This document shows positions 6,741-15,275 of a DNA stretch of 64,000 nt, piece after piece. The notes under the pieces are model-generated. The model saw only the letters and a program-made list of their open reading frames with translations, had not been told where the DNA came from and ran no database searches. The stretch comes from Terriglobales bacterium (GTDB lineage Bacteria > Acidobacteriota > Terriglobia > Terriglobales > Acidobacteriaceae): assembly GCA_025980765.1 (NCBI GenBank), contig JAICXB010000006.1, forward strand, positions 32,206 to 96,205, written 5' to 3'. Position 1 is the stretch's first letter, and the number at the start of each line of letters is the position of its first letter. The position numbers and the translations under genes were made by a program.

Positions 6741-9311
6741 TTACCTCGTTATATCTTTGTAACCGGGCTCACTCTTCAGCACATCGAGTTCAGGGGTGCG
6801 TTGTATTTCGGAGATAGAGTAGCCCTGCGCAACCGCTTGCCGCAACCAGGACACGGCGGCTTTCCTATCGCCGAGTTGGGCATGAACGATGGCGGCAAAG
6901 TATAACGTTTCTCCATCGTTTGGGCTAGCAAGAACAGCCTCTTGCAGATTCCGGATTGCTGCGCCGCTTTCACCAACCATCGCGTGATACTGCGCCGACA
7001 ACAAATGAGCATCGGCGTCTTTGGGATTAATTCTTAGCTCCTCGTTGGCAAGAGCGATGGCCTGCAGGTATTGACCGCGAGCCAGGTTCCGTTTTGGAAA
7101 ATACCAGTAGTAGGCCCGAGCTAAATTCCCGTGAGCCTGGATCTGTCGCGGGCCGAGCACAACAGCCTGTTCGAATGCGGCAATCGCTTCGGGGAAACGG
7201 CGTAGCGCAAAATAGCTGTTCCCGAGATTGTTATAGGCCTGATACGAAGGACGTAAATCGATGGAATGGCGCAGCGCAAGCAACGCTTCCGGGTAGTTCC
7301 CCGCAAGATAGTGAGTCCCGCCGAGGCTAGCCCAGTATGCAGCGGCGCGAGGAGCCAAAGTGGTTGCTTTCTCGAGCGCCCGCGCGGCTTCTTTGTACCG
7401 GGCCTGATGACTGTAGAAGACCGCCAGTCGGTCATAGCCAACGGCATATTGCGGGCGAATCTCAATTGCCTTTTCGTAAGCCTGTTCGGCTTGCTTGCTC
7501 CTTCCGAGGCGCTCATAAGCAACCGCTAGGTTTCCGTACGCCTCATCATTCTCAGGGTCGTCATTAATGGCAATCTGAAAGTCTGCCGCTGCTTGTTCGT
7601 AATCTCCGGTTGTGAGTTTCAAGGTACCAAGACAGATGCTGCCGGCAGGAAGCCGAGAATCGAGAGACATTGACTGCTCACATGCTTCGCGAGTCTGATC
7701 CACGAGGCTTGCATCCTTTTCATGCCTGTATTTCTCCAGAAGGCCAATTCCAAGAGAGGCGTATGCATCGGCATAACCTGGATCGATCGCGAGAGCCTGC
7801 CGGAATTGAGAAATGGCGTCATCCACCTCTTCCGGATTTGCTTCATTCTGTAGTAAGCCGCGTCCTCTGAGGTAGAAGCGGAATGCTTCCGAGTTGGTCG
7901 TCCCGTGCCCGCCGGCTCCGATCTCCTTGTGTATTTCGATCTCCAGCATCTGCACGGCCACAGAGATTACCTGATCCTCCAGTTCGAACGGATTGGAGGA
8001 ATCGGTGCTTAGGCTGGCAGCCCGAACCAGCCGGCCCGTGCCTGTGTCAACAAGATCAAGATTCACGCGAGTGTGTGCGGCTACCTGCTGTATTTGCCCG
8101 TCCAAAACCAGGTTCACGCCCAATTTCTTGCTTGCGTCTTCAGCGCCATTGACGTGCTGAGTGCGAAGTTCGCTGGGAGAAACGATCTGCACCGGCTGTG
8201 CGCCGGTGATCTCCATCAGCTTTGACGCTATCGCATCCGTGAGTCCTTCATTGAATGCGGCATCGGTGGGTTGGGACCCGGTGCTGCGAAATGGCAGGAC
8301 AGCAACATATCGGTTCTGTGGCACGGGATGAAGTTGGCGATCGAGCCAGCTTGAGATGCGGCTTCGTTCGACGACTCCGGCAATTGCCGCCGCTGTGAAT
8401 ACGGCAGCGGTGACGCCAATCTGAATTCTGGTTTTCAGGCGCTTAGCGCGCTGGGCTGCGCCTGATGCCAACGCTTCCACATCTACCAGCATTTCGCGGG
8501 CGGACTGATAGCGACGCTTCGGGTCCTTCTCCATGGCTTTGAGGATCACGCGCTGGAGTTCGCCGCCGATGCCTTTACTAATGCGGTTCGGAGCCGGCAC
8601 AGGACGGTTCAGGATGGCGTCGATCAGCGTCGCTCCGGAGGCGATGAATGGCAGCCGTCCAGTCGCCATCTGGTAAAGCACTACTCCGACGGCGTACAGG
8701 TCGCTGCGCGGGCTCAACGCCAATCCCCTGACTTGCTCCGGAGACATGTATGCCAGGGTGCCGGCAAATACAGTGTTGTGGGTCTCAGTCGTAAAATCGG
8801 GCAGGGTGCCATCCGAATCTTCGAATTGGGCCAGGCCAAAATCGAGGATCTTCAGGAATCCATCGGATGAAAGCCGCAGGTTTGAAGGCTTGAGATCGCG
8901 ATGGATAATTCCCTTCTCATGAGCGGCGGCCAGTCCGCGGAGCAACTGCGCGCACAGCATGATGGCTTCGCTCTGAGATACAGGGCCGTGGGCGAGCAGT
9001 TCGTCGAGTCCCATTCCGGGAATCAGTTCGACGACGAGAAAGTCCCATTGCTCAAGAGAATCGAACTCGAAGATGGTTTCTATATTGGGATGGCTGATGC
9101 GCGAGAGCGCCAGGGCCTCATTGCGCACGCGATGACGAGCCAGAGAACTGCGAACGGTGCCGGGCGCGAGAATTTTGATGGCAACATCGCGTTCCAGGCG
9201 TTCGTCGTGCGCGCGATAGACCACTCCCATTCCGCCCACGCCGATTTGCTCGACGATGCGATAGCGCCCAAGCATGCCGCCGGACTGAATAAATGGAGAT
9301 GGAGCCGCCAT
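6741..9311 (-). CDS. Membrane Ser/Thr protein kinase with FlgO-like and TPR domains
   Basis: This is an 856-aa protein. The kinase domain is complete: Gly-rich loop GVGGMGVV (about 24-31), Lys46 in VAIK, HRDLKPSN (137-144), DFG (157-159) and a SPEQV activation-segment end. One transmembrane helix lies near 296-314. It is followed by a segment like the FlgO/TolB N-terminal fold (VAVLPFRSTG...TDAIASKLMEI) and then at least ten TPR repeats to the C-terminus. This order is common among acidobacterial one-protein sensors: cytoplasmic kinase, extracytoplasmic TPR array. The ligand and substrates are unknown. Confidence 0.9.
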   Translation of the reverse strand: MAAPSPFIQSGGMLGRYRIVEQIGVGGMGVVYRAHDERLERDVAIKILAPGTVRSSLARHRVRNEALALSRISHPNIETIFEFDSLEQWDFLVVELIPGMGLDELLAHGPVSQSEAIMLCAQLLRGLAAAHEKGIIHRDLKPSNLRLSSDGFLKILDFGLAQFEDSDGTLPDFTTETHNTVFAGTLAYMSPEQVRGLALSPRSDLYAVGVVLYQMATGRLPFIASGATLIDAILNRPVPAPNRISKGIGGELQRVILKAMEKDPKRRYQSAREMLVDVEALASGAAQRAKRLKTRIQIGVTAAVFTAAAIAGVVERSRISSWLDRQLHPVPQNRYVAVLPFRSTGSQPTDAAFNEGLTDAIASKLMEITGAQPVQIVSPSELRTQHVNGAEDASKKLGVNLVLDGQIQQVAAHTRVNLDLVDTGTGRLVRAASLSTDSSNPFELEDQVISVAVQMLEIEIHKEIGAGGHGTTNSEAFRFYLRGRGLLQNEANPEEVDDAISQFRQALAIDPGYADAYASLGIGLLEKYRHEKDASLVDQTREACEQSMSLDSRLPAGSICLGTLKLTTGDYEQAAADFQIAINDDPENDEAYGNLAVAYERLGRSKQAEQAYEKAIEIRPQYAVGYDRLAVFYSHQARYKEAARALEKATTLAPRAAAYWASLGGTHYLAGNYPEALLALRHSIDLRPSYQAYNNLGNSYFALRRFPEAIAAFEQAVVLGPRQIQAHGNLARAYYWYFPKRNLARGQYLQAIALANEELRINPKDADAHLLSAQYHAMVGESGAAIRNLQEAVLASPNDGETLYFAAIVHAQLGDRKAAVSWLRQAVAQGYSISEIQRTPELDVLKSEPGYKDITR

Positions 9312-9350
9312 GGGGAAATGTCAGCGCCAATCGTAGGCGGGATGTCTCTT

Positions 9351-9499
9351 ATAAGCAATAAGCAATAGGCAATAAACGGTACGCGAAAGGCAGACACGCA
9401 ACTTCCCAAACCAAACGTCGCGCCTGTCGGTAGTTGCTGATCGATGGACGGCTTACTGACCCATCGTCTATTGCTTATCGTTTATTGCCTACTGCTTAC
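9351..9499. repeat. Inverted pair of GCAATA-type arms (family F6)
   Basis: The left arm 9351-9378 is made of AAGCAATA/GGCAATAA units. The right arm 9468-9499 (CTATTGCTTA...TTATTGCCTACTGC) is its imperfect reverse complement. The pair lies in the divergent gap between the kinase gene and rph. Confidence 0.75.
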
Positions 9500-9517
9500 C
9501 GCCCACTGCACTGCCGG

Positions 9518-9523
9518 TAGAAT
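9518..9523 (+). promoter_or_regulatory. Candidate -10 (TAGAAT) for rph
   Basis: TAGAAT is followed by CG and the rph ATG is only 7 bp further on. If used, the transcript would be leaderless or nearly so. Similar CTANAATCG boxes precede lacD, recO and tRNA-Ala. No clear -35 is seen. Confidence 0.4.
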
Positions 9524-9530
9524 CGAACCC

Positions 9531-10256
9531 ATGTCCTATCGCAGCGATAATCGCACCCCCGAGCAGATGCGTCCCGTGCGCATCACTCCGGATTACATAG
9601 CCATGGCCGAGGGTTCGGCTCTGATTGAGGTGGGCCATACGAAAGTGATTTGCACCGCCTCCATCGAGGAGACGGTCCCCGGATTTTTGCGCAACAGCGG
9701 CAAAGGATGGATTACCAGCGAATATGGAATGCTTCCCCGCGCCACTCTTACGCGGACCGCGCGCGAGTCGAGCCGCGGGCGAGTTGGTGGACGGACGCAC
9801 GAGATCCAGCGGCTGATTGGGCGCTCGCTCCGGGCCGTCGCGGACCTTACGCTCTTCGGCGAACGAACGATATATCTCGATTGCGACGTGATTCAGGCGG
9901 ACGGCGGCACGCGCACGGCCTCAATTACCGGCGCTTATGTGGCCTTGGCGTTGGCGGTAAAGCGTCTGCTCGCGGCTGGAACTTTGAAGAAGTCTCCTCT
10001 GCGTGACATGGTCGCCGCGACCAGTGTAGGCATTGTGGACGGGACGGTGCTACTCGATCTGGCCTATGAAGAGGATTCCCGCGCCGAAGTGGACATGAAC
10101 CTGGTAATGACCGGCGCCGGCCGTTTTGTAGAGGTCCAGGCCACGGCCGAACAGGTGCCGTTCAACGACGCGCAGTTGGGCCAACTGCTCGGCTTGGCAA
10201 AACGGGGCATCACGGAATTGATGTCCTTGCAAAAAGCCGCCCTGGAATCGGCTTGA
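9531..10256 (+). CDS. rph: Ribonuclease PH
   Basis: Phosphorolytic 3'-5' exoribonuclease that trims tRNA precursors. Starting at ATG 9531 gives 241 aa, the usual length, beginning [10 protein letters not shown]. The signature [10 protein letters not shown] (active-site loop), [17 protein letters not shown] and [19 protein letters not shown] are all present. The frame is open upstream to 9444, but that part is encoded by the F6 repeat and reads like a chance hydrophobic stretch. No rdgB follows it. Confidence 0.96.
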   Translation: MSYRSDNRTPEQMRPVRITPDYIAMAEGSALIEVGHTKVICTASIEETVPGFLRNSGKGWITSEYGMLPRATLTRTARESSRGRVGGRTHEIQRLIGRSLRAVADLTLFGERTIYLDCDVIQADGGTRTASITGAYVALALAVKRLLAAGTLKKSPLRDMVAATSVGIVDGTVLLDLAYEEDSRAEVDMNLVMTGAGRFVEVQATAEQVPFNDAQLGQLLGLAKRGITELMSLQKAALESA

Positions 10257-10297
10257 GTAGCATCCGCAAGCGCATTAGGCTACAATCGCGGGCTGCT

Positions 10298-10494
10298 TGT
10301 GCTGGCTAGGGACTGCTGGCAAAACCAAAAACAAGGCAAAAGCTTCAACACGGATGAAACGGATCAAAACGGATTTCACGGATTTGGGCTCTTTGTTTTT
10401 GAATCCGTGCAGTCCGTGCTCATCTGTGGAATCCGCGGTAGATTTTTGATTTTGGTTTTGCTAGCAGCCAGTAGCCAGGAGCTAGCAGCTAATA
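10298..10494. repeat. Nested long imperfect palindrome (families F5 and F2)
   Basis: In order: an F5 left arm (GCTGGCTAGG..., 10298-10320), an AAAACCAAAAAC spacer, an F2 left arm (10349-10386), an F2 right arm (10401-10439), the reverse-complement spacer TTTTGGTTTTG, and an F5 right arm (CTAGCAGCCAGTAG..., 10460-10490). All pieces pair with their mirror partner, so nearly 200 bp form one onion-like palindrome directly upstream of the lacD ribosome binding site. Confidence 0.75.
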
Positions 10495-10506
10495 AGGAGG
10501 ATTCCC

Positions 10507-11526
10507 GTGAAATTTACACCCGGAAAGCTTGCCGGCATGAAAGCCGTCTCCGATTCACGCGGCGTGATCGCCGCCGCCGCCATGGACCAGCGCGGTTCTC
10601 TGCAAAAATCGCTGGCAAAAGAAAAAGGCGTGCCTGACGTGCCTGTCAGCATGCTCGAAGATTTCAAGGCCATCGTCACTGAGGTACTCACGAAATATGC
10701 CAGCGCCATTCTGCTAGATCCGGAATTCGGGCTGCCGGCTGCGAAGCGTCGCAATAAAAATGCTGGATTGCTGCTGGCCTACGAGAAAACCGGTTACGAC
10801 AATACTCGCGCGGGCCGCATCCCCGACCTGCTGGACGGATGGTCAGTTCGCCGCCTGAAAGCGGCCGGCGCCGATTGCATCAAAATCCTTCTTTACTACT
10901 CACCCTTCGACTCCAAAGAAATTAACAACATGAAGCATGCCTTCGTAGAGCGCATCGGCGACGAGTGCGCCGGTCAGGACATTCCTTATTTCCTGGAGTT
11001 TGTCGGATACGATCCCTCGGGCGGCGACGAGAAAGGCATCGAATATGCCAAGCGGAAACCTGAGAGCGTGATCCGCAGCATGGAGGAGTTCACCAAGGAC
11101 CAGTACTCGGTCGATGTAATGAAGGCGGAAGTCCCCATCAACATGAAGTTTGTGGAAGGCGTGAAGAGCAACATCGGCAAAGGCTCGGCCTACACGCGTA
11201 AGGAAGCCATTGAGCTGTTCCGAAAATCGGCTGCGGTATCGAAGAAACCATTCATCTATCTCTCAGCCGGAGTCAGCAACGACGAGTTCGCCGAAACTCT
11301 GGAATTGGCAGCGGAGTCGGGCGTGAAGTTCAACGGCGTGCTGTGCGGACGCGCCACCTGGGCCAACGGTGTGCCGGTCTTCGCTAAGCAGGGGGAGAAG
11401 GCGTTTATCAATTGGATGAACACCGAAGGTGTCGCCAACATCAGCAATGTGAATGAAAAGCTGAAGGCAGCCACCCCGTGGTATGACGCCTATGGCGTTA
11501 AAACAGAGGCGGCCCTGGCGGGATAA
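10507..11526 (+). CDS. lacD: Tagatose-1,6-bisphosphate aldolase (LacD family)
   Basis: This is a 339-aa class I aldolase of the LacD/DeoC type. Motifs include AAAMDQRGS at the N-terminus, the barrel strand GADCIKILLYY with the expected Schiff-base Lys, YFLEFVGYD, VDVMKAEVP and PFIYLSAGVSNDEF. AAGGAGG (10495-10501) stands 5 nt before the GTG start. No other lac/tagatose genes are nearby, so the physiological substrate may be a related ketose bisphosphate. The unusual nested palindrome sits immediately upstream. Confidence 0.88.
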   Translation: MKFTPGKLAGMKAVSDSRGVIAAAAMDQRGSLQKSLAKEKGVPDVPVSMLEDFKAIVTEVLTKYASAILLDPEFGLPAAKRRNKNAGLLLAYEKTGYDNTRAGRIPDLLDGWSVRRLKAAGADCIKILLYYSPFDSKEINNMKHAFVERIGDECAGQDIPYFLEFVGYDPSGGDEKGIEYAKRKPESVIRSMEEFTKDQYSVDVMKAEVPINMKFVEGVKSNIGKGSAYTRKEAIELFRKSAAVSKKPFIYLSAGVSNDEFAETLELAAESGVKFNGVLCGRATWANGVPVFAKQGEKAFINWMNTEGVANISNVNEKLKAATPWYDAYGVKTEAALAG

Positions 11527-11550
11527 CTTTTGCCCTTTGAGCCAACAGCT

Positions 11551-11634
11551 TTGAACACGGAGGCCACGGAGAGCGCAGAGGAAAAACACATTAAATTTCT
11601 TGGTTCCTCGGTGACCTCCGTGTCCTCCGTGTTA
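11551..11634. repeat. Inverted pair of CACGGAG-type arms (family F4)
   Basis: The left arm 11551-11582 (AACACGGAGGCCACGGAG...) and right arm 11602-11634 (TTCCTCGGTGACCTCCGTG...) are near reverse complements around a 20-nt loop. It lies between the convergent lacD and the peroxiredoxin-like gene and could act as a bidirectional terminator or processing hairpin. Confidence 0.75.
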
Positions 11635-11646
11635 AATGATTTTTCT

Positions 11647-12177
11647 TTACTTGGCTAACGTCACGTAGTCCACTTTGTCGGCGACGCTTTCGTGGCGGAA
11701 TGCTTTCAGGATCTCGGAGTGGTGGATCAGGAACACTCCGGGAAGCTGAAAGGAATCGCCGATAACTTTACCCATTCCGTTTGTAAGCATTACGCGCTCA
11801 CGCAGCTCACGTTTCCAGACTTTCCATCCGAATAGCTGTTTGAGAGTGCCGCGCTTTAGTAAGAAAGCGCGGTAGAGTTCCCGTCCCCGATCACTGACGC
11901 GATGCTCGTTGCTTAGTCCAAATCGGGAGAAGAATTTCTGCGCCTGCTCCTCAGTTCCCATGTGGACGAACGCTAACTGCGCTCCAGTAGCAGCGATTTC
12001 AGAGAGCTTCGTCGCGATCTCCGAAACCGCCTGCACGCAATAGGGTCAGCCAAAATGACGAAGAAAGACAAGGAGCAGCGGCTGCTGATCGCTGAGCACA
12101 GCGAGCGAAACGCCCTTTTGCGTAGTCGCGTTCGCCAGCGCGTTCGAGATGTTCATGATTGGCGCTGTTTGTGACAT
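11647..12177 (-). CDS. Peroxiredoxin-like (AhpC-TSA_2) protein, probable selenoprotein (UxxC)
   Basis: The frame runs from ATG 12177 through an in-frame TGA at 12048-12046 to a stop at 11647: 176 aa, a full-length thioredoxin-fold protein of the AhpC/TSA_2 (PF13911-type) group. The segment reads LVFLRHFG-U-PYC, where relatives have FLRHFGCPFC, so UGA (codon 44) replaces the first redox Cys and Cys47 is the partner. Downstream family features are kept: GAQLAFVHMG, RELYRAF and GVFLIHHS. Without readthrough the protein would lose both its first strand and its active site. A SECIS-like hairpin follows at 12005-12028. The SD is weak. This is the second such gene in the window. Confidence 0.78.
12005..12028 (-). 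promoter_or_regulatory. Putative bacterial SECIS hairpin
   Basis: On the minus strand GGTTTCG pairs with CGAAGCT (7 bp, two G-U) around the loop GAGATCGCGA. The loop begins 24 nt after the UGA and starts with G, which fits bacterial SECIS geometry. The stem is weaker than that of the AhpD-like gene. Confidence 0.45.
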
Positions 12178-12270
12178 TTCAAGATCGCTAAATGGCCGAT
12201 TCCACTGAACCAAACTTAGTTCAGTTTGTGCTTTACTTCGTGTACGTCCGTGTGTTCGTGCTAAAAAATG

Positions 12271-14259
12271 TTACTCAAGCGAGCATCCGCACGGGGGCGC
12301 CGGCACATACTTTTTCAAGAAATCTGCCACCCGCGTGTACGCGTCGATCTGGTTTTCGACTCGGGCGAAACCGTGTCCTTCGTTGTCGTAAATCTTCAAG
12401 TCGACAACGCCCCCGCGTTTGCGCACGGCATCGGCCACTTGCTGGGCTTCCGACTTCGGACATCGCGGATCATTGCCCCCCGCCAACAGAAGCAGGGGCG
12501 CCTTGATGCGATCGACAAAGTTAATCGGACTGCGATCCTCCCACAATGCTTTATTTTTCACAGGATCGCCCATCGTCGCCAGATCATATTCGCGCAGCAG
12601 CGGATCTTCATGCTCCACTTCGGTAAACCAGTTCACAAATGGAACAATGGGCACGCCTGCTGCCCAGGTGTCCGGAGACTTGGTGACCGCCATCATGGAC
12701 ATGTATCCACCATAGCTTCCGCCCATGATGACCAGCTTCTTCGGATCGACATAGCCTGTCTTCTGAATCCAATCCGCAGCAGCAAGCACGTCCTGTAGGT
12801 CGCCGCCACCCATGTCGAAGCGATTGGCGTCCATGAATTCTTTGCCGTAGCCGGTCGAGCCGCGATAGTTGGGAGCGATGACGAGGTAACCCTGGTTGGC
12901 CAGATATTGAACAAGACGATTGAAGCTGTTTACCGTTTGCGATTGCGGGCCGCCATGCACGTACACGATCGCCGGATGTGTGTGGTCGCGCGGTGCGTTG
13001 TCCGGCACGTAAACGAAGGCGGAAATCTGGTACTTGCCGTCACTGCTGGGGTAGTGAACTAGAAACGGCTCTACCAGGTCTCCTGTATTGATTCCGGCCA
13101 GCATCGAGTAGGTGAGCTGCTTCGACAGCCGGTCGGCACAGTTGTAGACCCACACATCGTTAGGCGAAGCTGGCCCATTATGGTAATAGAGCAGCCGCTG
13201 CCCATCGGGTGAGAACGAGCTCCCAGAACCGCCCAGTTCGTTCACGCCTTTCGGCAGCGGAAGAGATGTTGTTTGCTTTGACGCGATGTCATACAGGAAA
13301 ATTTCGGTGTTGCCATCGACATTCGCCGTCCAGGTTAGCCGCTTGCTGTCGGGCGAAAATGTTCCCGAGCCGATCTCCCACTTCTCATTCGTAAGCCAGT
13401 CGATTTTCTTGCTTGCGATCTCGAGCAGGCCGGCATTGTCATATCCGTTCGCGTTCGATGTAATCAGCAGATACTTGCCGTCGGGCGAGAACGCCGTCGC
13501 CTGATAATTGTGCTCGTCTGTGTGCGGCGTAAGTAGCGAGGCCTTACCTGTAGCCACATCGGCCAGAAAGATGTTGGAGTTCTTTCCCGTTGCGTGCTGT
13601 TGGGTGTAAGCAATTTGTTTCCCATCCGGCGACCACAGTGGGCCCGTGTTGCCCAGCTCCTTGGGAGTATTCGAGGTGAGGGCGCGCGCACGTTTGGTCA
13701 GCACATCCATGATGTCAATCTCAAACGTCGATGATGTGCGCGGCTTGTACATGTAAGCGATGTAGCGCGAATCCGGAGACCAGGCCTGGCCCTCCTCGGC
13801 GGAATCAGGCGTGTTAGTCAGATTTACCACTGCTCCCGTTTTGGGAGAGACAATCAGCAGGTCCCACTGCTCGTCCCCATCATGATCGGAGTTGAAAGCG
13901 ATCCATCTGCCATCCGGCGACCATGCGGGATCGATCTGGCGCTGATCGCTGACCGTCAATTGGCTCGGCCAGCCGCCATCGGCAGGCACAAGCCAGAGGT
14001 TGTTTCTGCCAGAGATATTGCTGATGAACGCTACAGTTTTCCCGTCGGGAGACCAAGTGGTGCCTCCGACAATTCGCGTCATGTATAGCTTCTCAATCGA
14101 CAGCGGCTGCACATCGCGTCCCAGGATCTTGCTGGCGATCTGCTGGGGATCGGTGATGACCTGAGAATAATTCGGGGGAACAGGAGCCGGAGTAGATTGC
14201 GCCAACAGCGAAGATGCCATGAGAGCAAAGATAACAGGGAGCATGATAAACCGTACCAC
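12271..14259 (-). CDS. Secreted S9 prolyl-oligopeptidase-like peptidase
   Basis: This 662-aa protein has a signal peptide (MLPVIFALMASSLLAQ, from ATG 14244; GTG 14259 is also possible). A TolB/WD40-like beta-propeller follows, with repeated SPDGK/WSPDGR motifs across about residues 65-390, then a C-terminal alpha/beta hydrolase. The catalytic triad is visible: Ser in GGSYGGYMS, Asp in GGNDPRCP and His in NEGHGF. It probably acts as a periplasmic or extracellular acylaminoacyl/dipeptidyl peptidase on short peptides. It is a single gene. Confidence 0.92.
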   Translation of the reverse strand: MVRFIMLPVIFALMASSLLAQSTPAPVPPNYSQVITDPQQIASKILGRDVQPLSIEKLYMTRIVGGTTWSPDGKTVAFISNISGRNNLWLVPADGGWPSQLTVSDQRQIDPAWSPDGRWIAFNSDHDGDEQWDLLIVSPKTGAVVNLTNTPDSAEEGQAWSPDSRYIAYMYKPRTSSTFEIDIMDVLTKRARALTSNTPKELGNTGPLWSPDGKQIAYTQQHATGKNSNIFLADVATGKASLLTPHTDEHNYQATAFSPDGKYLLITSNANGYDNAGLLEIASKKIDWLTNEKWEIGSGTFSPDSKRLTWTANVDGNTEIFLYDIASKQTTSLPLPKGVNELGGSGSSFSPDGQRLLYYHNGPASPNDVWVYNCADRLSKQLTYSMLAGINTGDLVEPFLVHYPSSDGKYQISAFVYVPDNAPRDHTHPAIVYVHGGPQSQTVNSFNRLVQYLANQGYLVIAPNYRGSTGYGKEFMDANRFDMGGGDLQDVLAAADWIQKTGYVDPKKLVIMGGSYGGYMSMMAVTKSPDTWAAGVPIVPFVNWFTEVEHEDPLLREYDLATMGDPVKNKALWEDRSPINFVDRIKAPLLLLAGGNDPRCPKSEAQQVADAVRKRGGVVDLKIYDNEGHGFARVENQIDAYTRVADFLKKYVPAPPCGCSLE

Positions 14260-14276
14260 GGAGCCAAAAGAATGCG

Positions 14277-14364
14277 TTTCAGGTTTCGAGTTTCAAGTTT
14301 TACAGTCTGAGTTTCCGCCGCAAGCTTTGGTCACCCGAAACTTGAAAGCTGAAACTCGAAACTT
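14277..14364. repeat. Inverted pair of GAAACCTGAAAC-type arms (family F3)
   Basis: The left arm 14277-14302 (TTTCAGGTTTCGAGTTTC...) pairs with the right arm 14335-14364 (GAAACTTGAAAGCTGAAACTC...). The stop codon of nth (14364-14366) is inside the right arm. Confidence 0.75.
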
Positions 14365-15077
14365 TAAGGTTTTGCGCTCTTATGAATCTCGACCGTTGAC
14401 CAGGTTTTATCGGCGGCATGGCAAACCTTCTCCAGCTTGCAGTCTATGCATTTCGGTTTGCGCGCGACACAGAGCGCGCGGCCGTGCCAGATCACGCGGT
14501 GGGAGAAGTCAATCCACTGGTCGCGGGGAAGGATCCGCATTAAATCTTGTTCGATCTTCCCTGCCTCGGTCTCCCTGGTCAGTTCGAGGCGTCGTGAAAT
14601 GCGCTGGACATGGGTATCCACTACCACCCCTTCGGCTTTGCCGAACCATGATCCCAGAACAACGTTCGCCGTCTTCCGCGCTGCGCCGGGAACCATGGTG
14701 AGCTTCTCCATTGTGTCGGGTACCTGTCCGCCAAATTCTTCGACAATCTTCCTGGCCGCGCCAACCAGCGATTTCGATTTGTTGCGAAAGAAGCCGGTCG
14801 AGCGAATCTCCGGCTCGAGTTCCTCAGGCTTCAGCGCAGCAAAGTGCTGCGGAGTGGGATATTTCGCGAACAATCCTGGCGTGACCATATTCACGCGCAC
14901 ATCAGTGCATTGTGCCGACAGAATCGTAGCTACCAGCAGCTCCCAGGCGCTGGAGTGATGCAGCGCGCATTTCGCATTGGGATACATCTCTTTGAGGCCG
15001 GCAAGGATTTGTTGCACTCTTGCGAGGGCTGTGGCATCGAACTTCGACGCGATCTTTCGGGAAGCCTTGGCTGGCAT
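14364..15077 (-). CDS. nth: Endonuclease III (base-excision DNA glycosylase/AP lyase)
   Basis: 237 aa. The helix-hairpin-helix reads VPGAARKTANVVLG with the catalytic Lys. The catalytic Asp follows in VVVDTHVQRISRRL, and a C-terminal [4Fe-4S] loop has the pattern C-x6-C-x2-C-x5-C (CVARKPKCIDCKLEKVC). It repairs oxidised pyrimidines. The start is ATG at 15077. It stands alone, flanked on both sides by inverted-arm repeats. Confidence 0.95.
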   Translation of the reverse strand: MPAKASRKIASKFDATALARVQQILAGLKEMYPNAKCALHHSSAWELLVATILSAQCTDVRVNMVTPGLFAKYPTPQHFAALKPEELEPEIRSTGFFRNKSKSLVGAARKIVEEFGGQVPDTMEKLTMVPGAARKTANVVLGSWFGKAEGVVVDTHVQRISRRLELTRETEAGKIEQDLMRILPRDQWIDFSHRVIWHGRALCVARKPKCIDCKLEKVCHAADKTWSTVEIHKSAKP

Positions 15078-15101
15078 AAAGGGATTCTACACAGCAGCTT
15101 T

Positions 15102-15245
15102 TCAGTACGGAGACACACGAAAAGAGATTTCGGGTTTCGGGATTCGGCCCGCCCTAACGTCGACAGAGCGCTTATCGCTAACCTGAAACTCGAAACCTGA
15201 AACCTGAAACGTCTTTCTCCGTGCCTCCGTGTCTCCGTGGTGAAC
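15102..15245. repeat. Nested palindrome of families F4 and F3
   Basis: The order is F4 left arm (15102-15124), F3 left arm (TTTCGGGTTTCGGG, 15124-15147), a loop of about 35 nt, F3 right arm (CTGAAACTCGAAACCTG..., 15181-15211) and F4 right arm (CTCCGTGCCTCCGTGTCTCC..., 15214-15245). Each family pairs with itself, giving a two-layer palindrome in the nth/aconitase-like divergent gap. Confidence 0.75.
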
Positions 15246-15260
15246 CCTTTACTCCAGTCT

Positions 15261-15269
15261 TGCTAAAAT
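15261..15269 (+). promoter_or_regulatory. Extended -10 (TGCTAAAAT) of the aconitase-like gene
   Basis: TG-N-TAAAAT lies 6 bp upstream of the GTG start. The same TTGCTAAAAT string precedes the ferredoxin gene (18080) and tRNA-Ala (30609). A start this close would leave almost no leader. Confidence 0.45.
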
Positions 15270-15275
15270 TTAAGG

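Noticed and set aside
9444..9530. N-terminal extension of RNase PH looking like a signal peptide
   Set aside because: The hydrophobic stretch is the translated F6 repeat; RNase PH is cytoplasmic and family members start at MSYRSDNR (9531).
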